Origin: an uncultured Lachnospiraceae bacterium
GTDB lineage: Bacteria > Bacillota > Clostridia > Lachnospirales > Lachnospiraceae
Reading direction: 5' to 3'
NCBI GenBank assembly: GCA_947175055.1
Contig: CAMWLJ010000001.1
Coordinates: 1-64,000, forward strand
DNA: 64,000 bases
The position numbers and the translations under genes were made by a program. The notes under the pieces were generated by a model, which saw nothing but the letters and a program-made list of their open reading frames with translations, searched no databases and was not told where the DNA came from. Shown here one piece after another: positions 34,014 through 43,534 of the stretch (within the stretch, counting starts at the first letter, position 1; each line of letters opens with the position of its first letter).

Positions 34014-36413
34014 ATGAAAGAATGTTATCAGATCAAAACGGCTCCCGCATGCAGGACGGAGAATGTCATTACAGGGGAGAAATACCGGATCAGTGTGCTG
34101 ACAACCGGGCTTGTGAGGCTGGAGTATGCGGAGCACGGGGTGTTTGAAGACCGGCCGACGCAGATCGTGTGGAACAGGGATCTGGGGGCCTGTGATTTCC
34201 AGATGATCGATGAGGAGGACAGCTTGGAAATCATCACGGAAAGGCTCCATCTTCGCTACGACAAAGGAGAATTTCGGCCCAATGGTCTCTCCATCGATGT
34301 GAAAGGAGGTCTTTTTCCATTTGGTGGCTTATGGCGCTACGGGGATGAGACGAAGGTGATCAATATCGGAGATCTGAAAGGAACGGCCAGAACACTGGAT
34401 AATGCGGACGGTGAGATCCCGTTGGAGAAGGGGCTGGTGTCTCAGCTGGGACATGCGGTGATGGATGACAGCAAATCTTTGGTGATTCGTGAGGACGGCT
34501 GGGTGGAAGTCAGGAAGCAACCGGAGATCGATCTGTATTTCTGGGGGTATGGGACGGATTATCTGACCTGTATCCAGGATTTCTACCGGTTGTGCGGGAC
34601 CACGCCGATGGTGCCGCGGTATGCACTTGGCAACTGGTGGAGCAGGTATCACAAATATACGGAGCAGACTTATCGGGAACTGATGGAGCGTTTTCAGGCA
34701 GAGGACGTGCCATTGTCCGTGGCAGTCATCGATATGGACTGGCATTTGGTAGATATCGACAAGAAGTATGGCAGCGGCTGGACCGGCTATACCTGGAATA
34801 AGGAGTTTTTCCCTGATCCGAAGCGGTTCCTGAGCTGGCTTCATGAGCAGGGGATGCATGTGACACTGAATGTCCATCCGGCGGATGGAGTACGGGCTTA
34901 CGAGGAAATGTATGAGCCCATGGCGAAGGCTCTGGGCATCGATGTAGATCAGGAGCTGCCGGTAGAATTTGATGTGTCGGATGAGAAGTTTATGGAGGCG
35001 TATTTTACATATCTGCATCACACAAGAGAAGAAGAGGGTGTTGATTTCTGGTGGATCGACTGGCAGCAGGGTGTGTCTTCTAAGGTGGAGGGCCTGGATC
35101 CGCTCTGGATGTTGAACCACTATCACTATCTGGACAACGGACGCGACAAAAAGCGGCCTATGACTTTTTCCAGATATGCAGGTCCTGGCAGCCACCGTTA
35201 TCCAGTGGGATTTTCGGGAGATACGATCGTCAGTTGGAAATCCCTTGCTTTCCAGCCTTATTTCACGGCGTCGGCTTCTAATATCGGGTACGGAATGTGG
35301 AGCCATGATATCGGCGGGCATATGTTGGGCATCCGGGATGATGAGCTGTGTGGCAGATGGGTACAGTTCGGTGTCTTCTCACCGATCATGCGTTTGCACT
35401 CGACGAACAGTATGTTTAATTCAAAAGAGCCGTGGCGGTATCGGCCCGAGATCTGTGCGATGATGGAAAAGTTCCTGCGTCTGCGTCATAAGATGCTGCC
35501 TTATCTGTATACGATGAATTACAGGCAGTATGCGGAACGTATCCCGATGATCCTGCCCATGTACTATTCGTATCCGAATGCCAGAGAAGCATACCAGGTG
35601 TCGAATCAGTATCTGTTCGGCAGTGAAATGATGGTGGCAGCCATCACCACGCCCTGCCTGAAAGGACTGAATATGGCGAAGACTACTGTATGGTTTCCGG
35701 AGGGAAGATGGTATGATATCTTTACCGGATTGTGTTATGAAGGCGGCCGGATGATGAATTTGTACCGTGATATCAATTCCATACCGGTATTTGCGAAGGC
35801 CGGTGCCATTGTGCCGTTCCAGGAGGAATATGGTATCAATGCAGGAGAGAATCCGCAGAAGCTGCATCTGTATGTATATGCAGGAGCGGATGGCAGTTTT
35901 ACCTTGTATGAGGATGACAATACTTCTAACGACTACCGGGAAGGCAAGTGCGTGAAGACGCAGTACAGCTGGCAGGAAGAAACGGGCTGTCTGTGTATTC
36001 ATAAAGCAGAGGGTGAACTTGCCCTGGTGCCTGAGAAGCGGGATTATATCATTACCTTCTGCGGCATCACGCAGGCGAAAGTGTCCTGCGAGCCGGAGGA
36101 ACAAGTGGCAGATGGGGGCAGAGTCGTATCTGTGGGACAGGATGCTATGGGCCGGCTGGAGGTCGTATTGGAGCACGTGCCCGTTACGAGTAAGATCACG
36201 ATATCCCTGCAGGAGAGGTCGTATGCTGATAAAGAGATCGTGGACAGATGTTTCAGGATCCTGGACCGAGCGGAGATCGAGATGATGGTAAAAGAGAGCG
36301 CGTTCCATGTGGTGGAAACGCAGAAGGATACAGCGAGACTCTTGGGTGGTCTGTTGGCACTTCAGCTTGACACTGACCTGTATGGAGCGCTGGCGGAGAT
36401 TGTTTCAGCCTGA
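34014..36413 (+). CDS. Glycoside hydrolase family 31 enzyme
   Basis: It removes terminal alpha-linked glucose, xylose or a related sugar. The product has 799 residues. The catalytic barrel (about 190-560) has DMDWH, the nucleophile Asp349 in DFWWIDWQQG, the probable acid/base Asp403 in GFSGDTIVSW and SHDIGGHM. N-terminal beta-sandwich and C-terminal beta domains (FTLYEDDNTSNDYREG, the DUF5110-like end) are present. There is no signal peptide, so it is cytoplasmic and acts on imported oligosaccharide. ATG 34014 follows AGAGGGAAATTT. Alpha-glucosidase or alpha-xylosidase cannot be separated by eye. Confidence 0.92.
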   Translation: MKECYQIKTAPACRTENVITGEKYRISVLTTGLVRLEYAEHGVFEDRPTQIVWNRDLGACDFQMIDEEDSLEIITERLHLRYDKGEFRPNGLSIDVKGGLFPFGGLWRYGDETKVINIGDLKGTARTLDNADGEIPLEKGLVSQLGHAVMDDSKSLVIREDGWVEVRKQPEIDLYFWGYGTDYLTCIQDFYRLCGTTPMVPRYALGNWWSRYHKYTEQTYRELMERFQAEDVPLSVAVIDMDWHLVDIDKKYGSGWTGYTWNKEFFPDPKRFLSWLHEQGMHVTLNVHPADGVRAYEEMYEPMAKALGIDVDQELPVEFDVSDEKFMEAYFTYLHHTREEEGVDFWWIDWQQGVSSKVEGLDPLWMLNHYHYLDNGRDKKRPMTFSRYAGPGSHRYPVGFSGDTIVSWKSLAFQPYFTASASNIGYGMWSHDIGGHMLGIRDDELCGRWVQFGVFSPIMRLHSTNSMFNSKEPWRYRPEICAMMEKFLRLRHKMLPYLYTMNYRQYAERIPMILPMYYSYPNAREAYQVSNQYLFGSEMMVAAITTPCLKGLNMAKTTVWFPEGRWYDIFTGLCYEGGRMMNLYRDINSIPVFAKAGAIVPFQEEYGINAGENPQKLHLYVYAGADGSFTLYEDDNTSNDYREGKCVKTQYSWQEETGCLCIHKAEGELALVPEKRDYIITFCGITQAKVSCEPEEQVADGGRVVSVGQDAMGRLEVVLEHVPVTSKITISLQERSYADKEIVDRCFRILDRAEIEMMVKESAFHVVETQKDTARLLGGLLALQLDTDLYGALAEIVSA

Positions 36414-36440
36414 GTAGGATCGGCTGGCGGGGGGATGAGA

Positions 36441-38174
36441 ATGGAAGGCAGGAAGCGAAAAGAACACAGATGGAAGAAGAGCAGGTCAATCGTACATATT
36501 ACGCTGGAAGCCATGATTCCGGTATGTGTTTTATTCCTGCTTCTCCTGCTCTTTATGTTTCGGAGCGTGAACGAGGCGCAGAGTATGGCCTACCGATATC
36601 TGCAGGATATGGCAGAGGCAAATGCAAAAAAGGTGAAGGAAGATATCAGTATGATCAACTCTGAGATGGTCTATCTGATCAAACAGGATAAGAACATAGC
36701 CGGTCTGCCGGAGGATATCACACCAAAGACGACTCGCTATTATGAACTGCTGGATGATATTGTTTCTCTCAACAAGACATTGAGGCTGCGTTACGGCGGA
36801 CACTATTTCTTCTATGAGTATGTGGAAGCGGCGGACCTGCTCATACTGGATAATCATGCTTATTTTCCGGTGAGTCAGAAAACCGGGGAGGCCAAAGGAC
36901 TGGAAGAAATGATCCGGGGTTATCTGTCCGGAGAAGAGAAGCGCTCTGAGTGGAATTACTTCAAGGCAGATGAAGAGACTTATCTGTTTTGTTTCTATGA
37001 GACGAATGGCAAGGCAGTGGGATGCATCGTGAATCTGGAAGACCTGCTGACGGATTTCAATATCAGCAATCTGGGATATGAGAGCATACCTTTCTTTATC
37101 GCCGATGACGGGGAACTCCTTATGCGTAAACAGGAAGAGGAAGAGAAAGTTATGCAGGCAGTCCGGGACAACCTCTTTTTCAAATCCCAGGTGCATACGT
37201 ATGAGCTTGGCAGGATCGGGCAGCTGAAACTTTTGATAGATTCTTCCGAGGGAATCCTGGACAGGATCGTTGTGCTGCAAGTCATGAGCACGGTGCTGGC
37301 GGTTTCCATTATCCTGGCAGTCACGGTGATCGCTTTTGTCTATTACAAGAGGATTCTGGCGCCTATGAAATTGTTTGTGAAGAGACTTAGTAATCCGGAA
37401 GAAGAAAAGTGGCTTCATGACATGGATAGCCATCAGCTACTTGAGTTGGAGATGGCCAGCAAGGAATTCAGAGAGATGATGCGGCAGATCCAATCACTGA
37501 AGATCGCGATCTATGAAAAGGAACTGATGCAGAGTAAAACGGAATTGGAATATGTACAAGAGCAGATCAGACCGCATTTCTATCTGAATTGTATCAGTGT
37601 GATCCACAGTATGGCAGAGAAATATCGTGCGGATGACATTATCATGATCGCAGAGAAGCTGTCAGATTATTTCCGCTATGTGGTCAATGATTCTTATGTG
37701 CTCAGACAGATCGGACAGGAAGTTGCGCATATCAAGGATTATATCGATATCCAGAAACTCAGATATGAGGACTTCTTCCGGTTTGAGGTGATGATGGACG
37801 AAGAAGTGGAGAACTGTATGATTCCTCCGCTGGTTTTGCAAGTATTTGTGGAAAATGCCATTAATCATGGGGTGAATTTTGAGAAACAGGTGGAGATCAC
37901 GCTATATATTGCGTTGGAGCAGTATCGGGAGGAAGATTATCTGTATATCTGTGTGTCGGATACAGGGGATGGATTTTCAAAAGAAGCGCTGGATAAGATC
38001 CAAAACGGAGGAAACATCGTATATAACGGCAGGAAACATGTAGGTATACAGAACACTTTGGAGCGTCTGCGGATCATATATGGCGAGAAAGCACAGGTCA
38101 GTTTCTTTAATATGACAGAGCATTGCGGCGCGGTAGTAGAGCTGCGGATTCCGGTACAGATGCAGGACGACTGA
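36441..38174 (+). CDS. YesM-type sensor histidine kinase
   Basis: This is the membrane sensor of a two-component system. The product has 577 residues. Two membrane segments, at about 20-40 (MIPVCVLFLLLLLFMF) and 285-305 (STVLAVSIILAVTVIAF), enclose an extracytoplasmic sensor domain of about 245 residues. The His_kinase block has the phospho-acceptor His in QIRPHFYLNC (about 380). The ATPase part has the N box ENAINHG, DTGDGFS and HVGIQNTLERL. ATG 36441 was preferred over 36435, which abuts the G-rich ribosome-binding site. It probably phosphorylates the YesN-type regulator at 28368. Confidence 0.9.
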   Translation: MEGRKRKEHRWKKSRSIVHITLEAMIPVCVLFLLLLLFMFRSVNEAQSMAYRYLQDMAEANAKKVKEDISMINSEMVYLIKQDKNIAGLPEDITPKTTRYYELLDDIVSLNKTLRLRYGGHYFFYEYVEAADLLILDNHAYFPVSQKTGEAKGLEEMIRGYLSGEEKRSEWNYFKADEETYLFCFYETNGKAVGCIVNLEDLLTDFNISNLGYESIPFFIADDGELLMRKQEEEEKVMQAVRDNLFFKSQVHTYELGRIGQLKLLIDSSEGILDRIVVLQVMSTVLAVSIILAVTVIAFVYYKRILAPMKLFVKRLSNPEEEKWLHDMDSHQLLELEMASKEFREMMRQIQSLKIAIYEKELMQSKTELEYVQEQIRPHFYLNCISVIHSMAEKYRADDIIMIAEKLSDYFRYVVNDSYVLRQIGQEVAHIKDYIDIQKLRYEDFFRFEVMMDEEVENCMIPPLVLQVFVENAINHGVNFEKQVEITLYIALEQYREEDYLYICVSDTGDGFSKEALDKIQNGGNIVYNGRKHVGIQNTLERLRIIYGEKAQVSFFNMTEHCGAVVELRIPVQMQDD

Positions 38175-38277
38175 GATTTTTCTCTTGCGGTAAAAAAGCC
38201 GTAGGCGTATAATGATACGTTGAGGATGGATGTAATTGATAGAATATATATTATCGCAGAAACAGGAGGAACGCAGG

Positions 38278-38787
38278 ATGAATGATAAGGTAGCGGCTTT
38301 ACTGAACGATCAGATCAACAAGGAATTTTACTCGGCGTATCTGTATCTGGATATGGCTAATTTCTATAGCCGGAAAGGTTTAGACGGCTTTGCCAACTGG
38401 TATGAGATCCAGGCGAAGGAGGAACAGGATCATGCAATGCTGATGTACCAGTATTTGCACAACAACGGGGAGACGGTCACTCTGGAGGCGATCGCGAAGC
38501 CGGATAAGACCTTTGAGGTACTGATGGATCCGCTGAAAGCAGGACTTGCGCATGAGCAGTATGTGACTTCTCTGATCAACACCATCTATGAGGCGGCGCA
38601 GGAGGTGAAAGACTTCCGCACCACACAGTTTTTGGACTGGTTCATCAAGGAGCAGGGAGAAGAAGAGAAGAATTCTATGGATCTGATCACTAAGATGGAG
38701 CTTTTCGGAGATGATGCCCGTAGTCTATATATGCTGAACAGCGAATTGGCGGGACGTGTGTATTCGGCTCCGTCACTTGTGCTGTAG
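38278..38787 (+). CDS. ftnA: Non-heme ferritin
   Basis: It oxidises and stores iron in a 24-subunit shell. The product has 169 residues, the expected length. Ferroxidase ligands are visible: Glu in INKEFYSAYLYL, then GFANWYEIQAKEEQDHAM (Glu-x-x-His) and FIKEQGEEEKN. ATG 38278 is favoured by GGAGG about 10 bases upstream. It is a single gene with its own terminator. Confidence 0.93.
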   Translation: MNDKVAALLNDQINKEFYSAYLYLDMANFYSRKGLDGFANWYEIQAKEEQDHAMLMYQYLHNNGETVTLEAIAKPDKTFEVLMDPLKAGLAHEQYVTSLINTIYEAAQEVKDFRTTQFLDWFIKEQGEEEKNSMDLITKMELFGDDARSLYMLNSELAGRVYSAPSLVL

Positions 38788-38817
38788 GAAATTTAAACTG
38801 ATATTGGAATGGACTTT

Positions 38818-38865
38818 AAGGTCTTGCTTTTGTCATTCGGTGGCTGGAGCAGGGCCTTTGTTTTT
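38818..38865 (+). terminator. Terminator of the ferritin gene
   Basis: AAGGTCTTGCT (38818-38828) pairs over eleven positions with AGCAGGGCCTT (38848-38858), followed by TGTTTTT. Confidence 0.7.
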
Positions 38866-38967
38866 GAGAGTAGCGGAGTGTTGCATTTTTGGGAAGACGC
38901 CTGGGACGTTTTTACAGGTTCACCCGTCTAATCAGTAGAGAGGAAATAAAGAGGAGGGAAGCCGTTG

Positions 38968-39471
38968 ATGAACAAGCTGATAAAACGTGCGCAGCGCAGG
39001 GATGCGGACGCCTTTACCGAATTGATGCAGTCTCAAATGCAGAGCATGTATAAGACTGCGAAAATGATGCTTCGGAATGATGAAGATGCTGCGGACGCCA
39101 TATCTGAGACGATCCTGATCTGCTGGGAAAAGATGGGACAGCTGAGAAAAGCGGAATTTTTCAAGACATGGATGACCAGGATCCTGCTCAATGAATGCTA
39201 TAATATCTTAAGGCAGAGAAAGCATGTATATCCGGTGGAGGAGATTGCAGAAGTGATGGAGCCGGATAATGCTTACGCGAATGTGGAATGGATGGAGATG
39301 CTGCGCAGGCTGGATGAGAAGTACAGAATGGTCTTGATCCTATATTACGTTAATGGGTTAAAGACGACGGAAATCGGATCGGTCTTACATATCCCGGTCA
39401 GCACGGTGAGGACGAGACTGGCCAGAGGGAGAGACCAGATGGCAAAGCTTTACGGCGCGGAGCAGATGTAG
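38968..39471 (+). CDS. ECF-type RNA polymerase sigma factor
   Basis: This is a group 4 sigma factor of 167 residues. Region 2 is DADAFTELMQSQMQSMYKTAKMMLRNDEDAADAISETILICWEKMGQLRKAEFFKTWMTRILLNECYNILR; region 4 is YRMVLILYYVNGLKTTEIGSVLHIPVSTVRTRLARGRDQM. ATG 38968 has GAGGAGGG about 9 bases upstream. The following gene is the typical membrane anti-sigma partner. Confidence 0.93.
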   Translation: MNKLIKRAQRRDADAFTELMQSQMQSMYKTAKMMLRNDEDAADAISETILICWEKMGQLRKAEFFKTWMTRILLNECYNILRQRKHVYPVEEIAEVMEPDNAYANVEWMEMLRRLDEKYRMVLILYYVNGLKTTEIGSVLHIPVSTVRTRLARGRDQMAKLYGAEQM

Positions 39472-39562
39472 CGTGGAAACACTTGCTGCAGGCGGTGAAG
39501 CAGGACAAAAGCAGGGTTGAGATAAGCAGTGCTTTAATATTGTAAGACAGAAAGGGAAGATC

Positions 39563-40759
39563 ATGAGAGAAAAAGATATCATCGAAAGTTTACAGAAAGA
39601 TATTGCGATTCCGGACATCGTGCAGACAAAGGCCGATCGGATATTTCAAAAGATCCGCAAAGAAAATGAGACAGCGATCACGATGCAGACAGGAAACAGA
39701 AAATGGAAGACGGCATGGATCGCGGCCGCCGCAGCGATTCTGGCCCTTGGCACAACGGTGTGTGCAGCCGTCTATGGGTACGGCATCAGAGGTCTGGAAA
39801 CTGAATTCCTGATGACATCGGAGCAAAAGCAGATTTTGGAAGAAAAGGGGTATATGACGCCCATTGTGGAGGAAACAGGCAGGCGTGACGGTGTTACTTG
39901 CCAGGGTGTTACGATAACACCAATGCAGATGGTCGTTGATAAACGGTTTGCATGGATTTCTTTTCAGGTGAAGGGATTTGTGCCGGAGGAAGGGAAAGAA
40001 CCTGGAGTCTATAGGTGGAAGATAACGGTTGATGATGACGAGGATGCGACGATCCAGGCGTACGGCGGGTTTTACGATGGACTTCAGTATACCAGCGATG
40101 GGTTTGTGCGTGAGGATGGAACGCCGGCATATGATGCAGAAGGCAATCTGCTCCCAAAGTATGTGGATGAAGAAGGATGTATGGAGTATATTATCGAGAT
40201 TGTCGGTACAAGTTATGAGAAAGGACTGATCGGCTCTTCTTTGCATGTCGAGCTGGAAGGTCTTGGAAGTATGGATAAGGTGGAATATATTCCGGCTGTG
40301 GAGGGCGTATGGGCGTTTGATCTGGAATTGAAGGGGTCTGACGCGGTCAGGAAGATAGTACTGGACACCACGCTGGGGGACAGCGGCGCCACACTGAAAT
40401 ATGCGGAAATATCGCCTATCTCGGTTTATGTGCTTGGAGAGTTCCCACTGCAGAAGGAGGAGACAGAGTCGGAGAACGGAAAAGGAGAAACAATACTTAA
40501 TGAGACGTTTGTACATGCGCCGGACTTTGTGGGATTGAAGATGAAAGATGGCAGTCTGCTGACCTATATTATCAATGGAGGGACGGTGGGCTATCCTGAT
40601 TCGGAGAAAGAGGTTTACCGGTGGGCTTGTAGCATTACACCAGCAGTCGATCCGGAGGAAATTGACGCGCTGTTGTTCCAAAAGTCGATCCCGCAGACGA
40701 ATGCACGGGGAACTTATGAATGCAGGGAAGAAGACTTGTATATCGTACCGTTAGAGTAG
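39563..40759 (+). CDS. DUF4179-type membrane protein, probable anti-sigma factor
   Basis: It is predicted to hold the ECF sigma factor at the membrane. The product has 398 residues. A short cytoplasmic N-terminus (1-48) with helix VQTKADRIFQKIRKENE is followed by one membrane segment (about 50-72, TAWIAAAAAILALGTTVCAAVYG) and a large extracytoplasmic domain of the DUF4179/DUF5643 kind. It lies 91 bases after the sigma gene. AGAAAGGGAAGATC precedes the ATG. The assignment rests on this arrangement and on the single membrane helix. Confidence 0.75.
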   Translation: MREKDIIESLQKDIAIPDIVQTKADRIFQKIRKENETAITMQTGNRKWKTAWIAAAAAILALGTTVCAAVYGYGIRGLETEFLMTSEQKQILEEKGYMTPIVEETGRRDGVTCQGVTITPMQMVVDKRFAWISFQVKGFVPEEGKEPGVYRWKITVDDDEDATIQAYGGFYDGLQYTSDGFVREDGTPAYDAEGNLLPKYVDEEGCMEYIIEIVGTSYEKGLIGSSLHVELEGLGSMDKVEYIPAVEGVWAFDLELKGSDAVRKIVLDTTLGDSGATLKYAEISPISVYVLGEFPLQKEETESENGKGETILNETFVHAPDFVGLKMKDGSLLTYIINGGTVGYPDSEKEVYRWACSITPAVDPEEIDALLFQKSIPQTNARGTYECREEDLYIVPLE

Positions 40760-40879
40760 AGATACATTGCTGTTCATGGTGTCCTGCACCCCGTGGCAAG
40801 GGCATTGAGTACGTAGTACTCGCCAATAACTTAATGATTTCAGGTATTCAGCGTATAAAAAATATCCAGTTTAAAGCTA

Positions 40880-40908
40880 TTGCCAAAATCGTCCGCTTGA
40901 TGGATAAT
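40880..40908 (+). promoter_or_regulatory. rnpB promoter
   Basis: TTGCCA at 40880-40885, a 17-base spacer and GATAAT at 40903-40908 lie about 10 bases before the start of the RNA. Confidence 0.75.
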
Positions 40909-40918
40909 AAAACAGTAT

Positions 40919-41306
40919 ACTAAGTAGAATAAATGATCGCGGCTGCACAGACGTAAGGGTGCAGGTGAGGAAAGTCCGGGCTTCACAGGGCAGGATGCCG
41001 GATAACGTCCGGTGGAGGTGACTCCAAGGCCAGTGCAACAGAAATAAGACCGCCGGAGGCCGCGTTAAGCGGCTTAAGTAGTTTTGCGCAGGCAATGCTA
41101 CGCGGTAAGGGTGGAATGGCAGTGTAAGAGACTACCGCTGCAGCGGTAACGCTGCAGGCTGTGTAAACCCCATCCGAAGCAAGACCGAAACGAAAGCAAC
41201 AGATTGGCCCGATCTGCTTTCAGGTGGGTCGCTCGAGATATCCGGCGACGGATATCCTAGATAGATGATCATTCACGACATAACCCGGCTTATCGTTCTG
41301 CTTAGT
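40919..41306 (+). ncRNA. rnpB: RNase P RNA
   Basis: This is the catalytic RNA for tRNA 5' maturation. Conserved pieces are all present: GAGGAAAGTCCGGGCT near 40967, ACAGAAATAAGACCGCC near 41038, AAGGGTGGAA near 41107, TAAACCCCATCCGAAGCAA near 41165 and the 3' end ACGACATAACCCGGCTTATCG. P1 forms between CTAAGTAGAAT at the 5' end and GTTCTGCTTAG at the 3' end. The layout is that of type A. Ends are estimated to within a few bases. Confidence 0.95.
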
Positions 41307-41471
41307 TTACATAAGATTTTATCCGGAAACGGATCAGGGGCACAGGAGAGGAAATCTTATGTGCCCTATTTTGTTGAAGATAAGGTGTGTTTGATAAAGT
41401 GTTCGCGGCGTAAATTTGTTTTCTTGGAGGAAAGTGCGCAGCAGAAGAAAATGCGTAGCAGGGGAAAAGGT

Positions 41472-42287
41472 GTGGATAGGAAATCCGGCAGAATATTCCA
41501 TTCGGTCATATTGTGTCTGCTTCTGACATGGACGATGCCGCTTTGTGTGCAGGCGGCAGCAAAAGGTGAGGATACCTTGCCGCCGCATTTGATCCAGTCA
41601 GTGACACAGCAGGAGATCTATGAAGGCATTGTCGCGCTTGGCATGTTACAGTGTCCCGTTCTAAAGGTGTCGGACTGTGAAAAAGCGTTCGAGAATGTTA
41701 AAGAATGTGTCGTGCGGGTCAATATGGGGAATGCTTATGGAAGCGGCATCGTATGGGAGATGACAGAAGAGAGTGTGATCGTTGCCACTAACAGACATGT
41801 GCTGGATTACTGGCAGGAAACAGACAGCTTTCTTTATTTTCAGCAGGGCCATTATGTGGATGCGTATATCGTGGGAGTATCCGGGAAGTATGACGTGGGG
41901 TTTCTGTCAGTGGATAACGGACAGTTTACTTATGACGAATTGGAAGAACTGCGAAGCATTGCTATGGATCAGAGTGCTTACGAGCAGTTGGATTCGGGAG
42001 ATGAGATGTTCTGTGTGGGGGCCGGGCCGGGGCCGGAAGTGGGTGAACTTCTGTTCCATAAGGCGAAGCTGGAAGAACGGGCGCGTTACATTGAGGAGTT
42101 CGGAACTGAGATGCTGTATGGGTACGGGTTTGCCAGAACGGGGATGTCAGGCGGTGGTATTTTTGATGGGTACGGCCATTTGATCGGTATGGTGACCGGC
42201 GGGACACTGCAGAATGAAGTGGCCGGAGTACCATTGCCGGCTATCGTGGAAGCGTACCAGGAGATTGTCTGTTGCCAGACAGAGTGA
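41472..42287 (+). CDS. Secreted trypsin-like serine protease
   Basis: The product is a 271-residue S1-family protease. A signal peptide spans about residues 1-30 (VILCLLLTWTMPLCVQAAA). The catalytic triad is His109 in TNRHVLD, Asp141 in YDVGFL and Ser226 in GMSGGG. There is no PDZ domain, so it is shorter than HtrA. GTG 41472 is favoured by AGGGG 8 bases upstream and by a compact signal peptide; ATG 41451 is the alternative. The open frame extends back into rnpB, which cannot be coding. The gene immediately follows rnpB. Confidence 0.78.
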   Translation: MDRKSGRIFHSVILCLLLTWTMPLCVQAAAKGEDTLPPHLIQSVTQQEIYEGIVALGMLQCPVLKVSDCEKAFENVKECVVRVNMGNAYGSGIVWEMTEESVIVATNRHVLDYWQETDSFLYFQQGHYVDAYIVGVSGKYDVGFLSVDNGQFTYDELEELRSIAMDQSAYEQLDSGDEMFCVGAGPGPEVGELLFHKAKLEERARYIEEFGTEMLYGYGFARTGMSGGGIFDGYGHLIGMVTGGTLQNEVAGVPLPAIVEAYQEIVCCQTE

Positions 42288-42356
42288 GGCAGCAGGAGAG
42301 GCAGAATAAGTTGTGAAGACAGCGAAGAATCATTCGATTGAAAGGCTGTGAAGGCG

Positions 42357-43364
42357 ATGGAGAAGCAGGATAAAATTTCATTTCAGGTTAGGGAGAGTAG
42401 GATATCGCTTGTGGCAGGGATTCTGTCGATTGGTTTTGCGATATTCATCTTTGTGATGTGGATCTTGCACCCTAAGGGGCAGAGCGGCGGCCTGCTCTTA
42501 TATGTGCCGCTTCTGTTCATGGCGGGAAGCGGGTTCGGTCTTTGCATCGTTTACCGAAACAGGAGAGTGATCGTAGAGGAAATGAGTATATGTTATGTAA
42601 ACTCATTAAAGAAAACGAAACAATTTACACTTGATGAGATTGGTTTCTGTAAGTTGGATATGGGCGGCGGCAAAATAACAATGATTCTTTACGATTTGGT
42701 CGGAGATAAGTTATGTAAACTTGATTTTGGCATGCGGGGTACGGGGGAATTTCTGCAGTATCTGGTAGATAATAAAGTTAAGACCGAACTTGACGGTAGA
42801 CGGGGAAACAGGCGGGAGAGTTTTCTGCCGGAGCTGATCGTGAAAGAGACGACAGTCTGTGCAGAGGAGATCGCCAAATGCGCAGAAGCTTTTTATGATG
42901 AAGTGGAGAAGATCTTCCGGGACTGGGAGAAGCGAAATAAGAGATTTGAGGTAGAATGGGAGATCGGATTTGCAGAATATACGGAAGAGGATCTGGAGAA
43001 ACAGGCGAAACAGAAGCGGTCTTGGGAGTGGACGAGTTCTCTGGCGGAGGGGATGGCGGAGCTGCCGGAAGATTATGAGTGTGTATTGGAGGCATATCTG
43101 AAGAGGGATGGGGGCTATATCGTGGATCGAAGGGGAGAAATCGTATCCATGCAGATGCCCTATTTGAGCAGATGCTGGTCTTATCAGATCGGTGAGAGGA
43201 CACGGATCAGAAGATCGGATGAGAAGACGTTGACAGAGGAGATTGAGCAGTATCTGGAAATGTTGTCTAAGGAAATGCCAAGACATAAATACCGGATGGA
43301 ATCCTTTTCCATCAGGCATCCGCTGCAAAAGAGCGCGGGCAGATTTGGTATGACAGGAAAGTAA
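42357..43364 (+). CDS. Membrane protein with PH-like and cytoplasmic domains, unknown function
   Basis: The product is 335 residues. Two membrane segments lie at about 17-37 (SLVAGILSIGFAIFIFVMWIL) and 46-64 (LLLYVPLLFMAGSGFGLCI). Residues 65-140 form a beta-rich unit (IVYRNRRVIVEEMSICYVNSLKKTKQFTLDEIGFCKL) resembling bacterial PH-like membrane domains such as DUF6560. Residues 160-335 are soluble and highly charged. The start is weakly supported; GTG 42348 is possible. It lies 69 bases after the protease gene and could share its transcript. No function can be given. Confidence 0.6.
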   Translation: MEKQDKISFQVRESRISLVAGILSIGFAIFIFVMWILHPKGQSGGLLLYVPLLFMAGSGFGLCIVYRNRRVIVEEMSICYVNSLKKTKQFTLDEIGFCKLDMGGGKITMILYDLVGDKLCKLDFGMRGTGEFLQYLVDNKVKTELDGRRGNRRESFLPELIVKETTVCAEEIAKCAEAFYDEVEKIFRDWEKRNKRFEVEWEIGFAEYTEEDLEKQAKQKRSWEWTSSLAEGMAELPEDYECVLEAYLKRDGGYIVDRRGEIVSMQMPYLSRCWSYQIGERTRIRRSDEKTLTEEIEQYLEMLSKEMPRHKYRMESFSIRHPLQKSAGRFGMTGK

Positions 43365-43534
43365 AAGCAGACGGGATATGCATGTTTACAAAAGAAATTG
43401 TCAGATAATAATATACGGTAGTTCCATAATGTGGTAAAATGATTGCGGAGACGATCATTTTATGACCCCGGCATTGGCGGGGCAAAAGAGAAGATTGAGA
43501 AAATAACGTGGAAGATCGCAAGGAGGGTAAGGGT

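Noticed and set aside
34329..37433. Open frames of 300-330 residues on the minus strand opposite the GH31 and sensor-kinase genes
   Set aside because: They are shadows caused by codon bias in the plus-strand genes; the compositions are unnatural and no start signals are seen.
39590..40681. 363-residue minus-strand frame opposite the DUF4179 gene
   Set aside because: It is Arg/His/Cys-rich, lacks a ribosome-binding site and lies wholly opposite a gene with clear domain structure.
41265..41471. Longer start for the serine protease reaching into rnpB
   Set aside because: The extension overlaps the 3' end of RNase P RNA and would precede the signal peptide with 69 charged residues.
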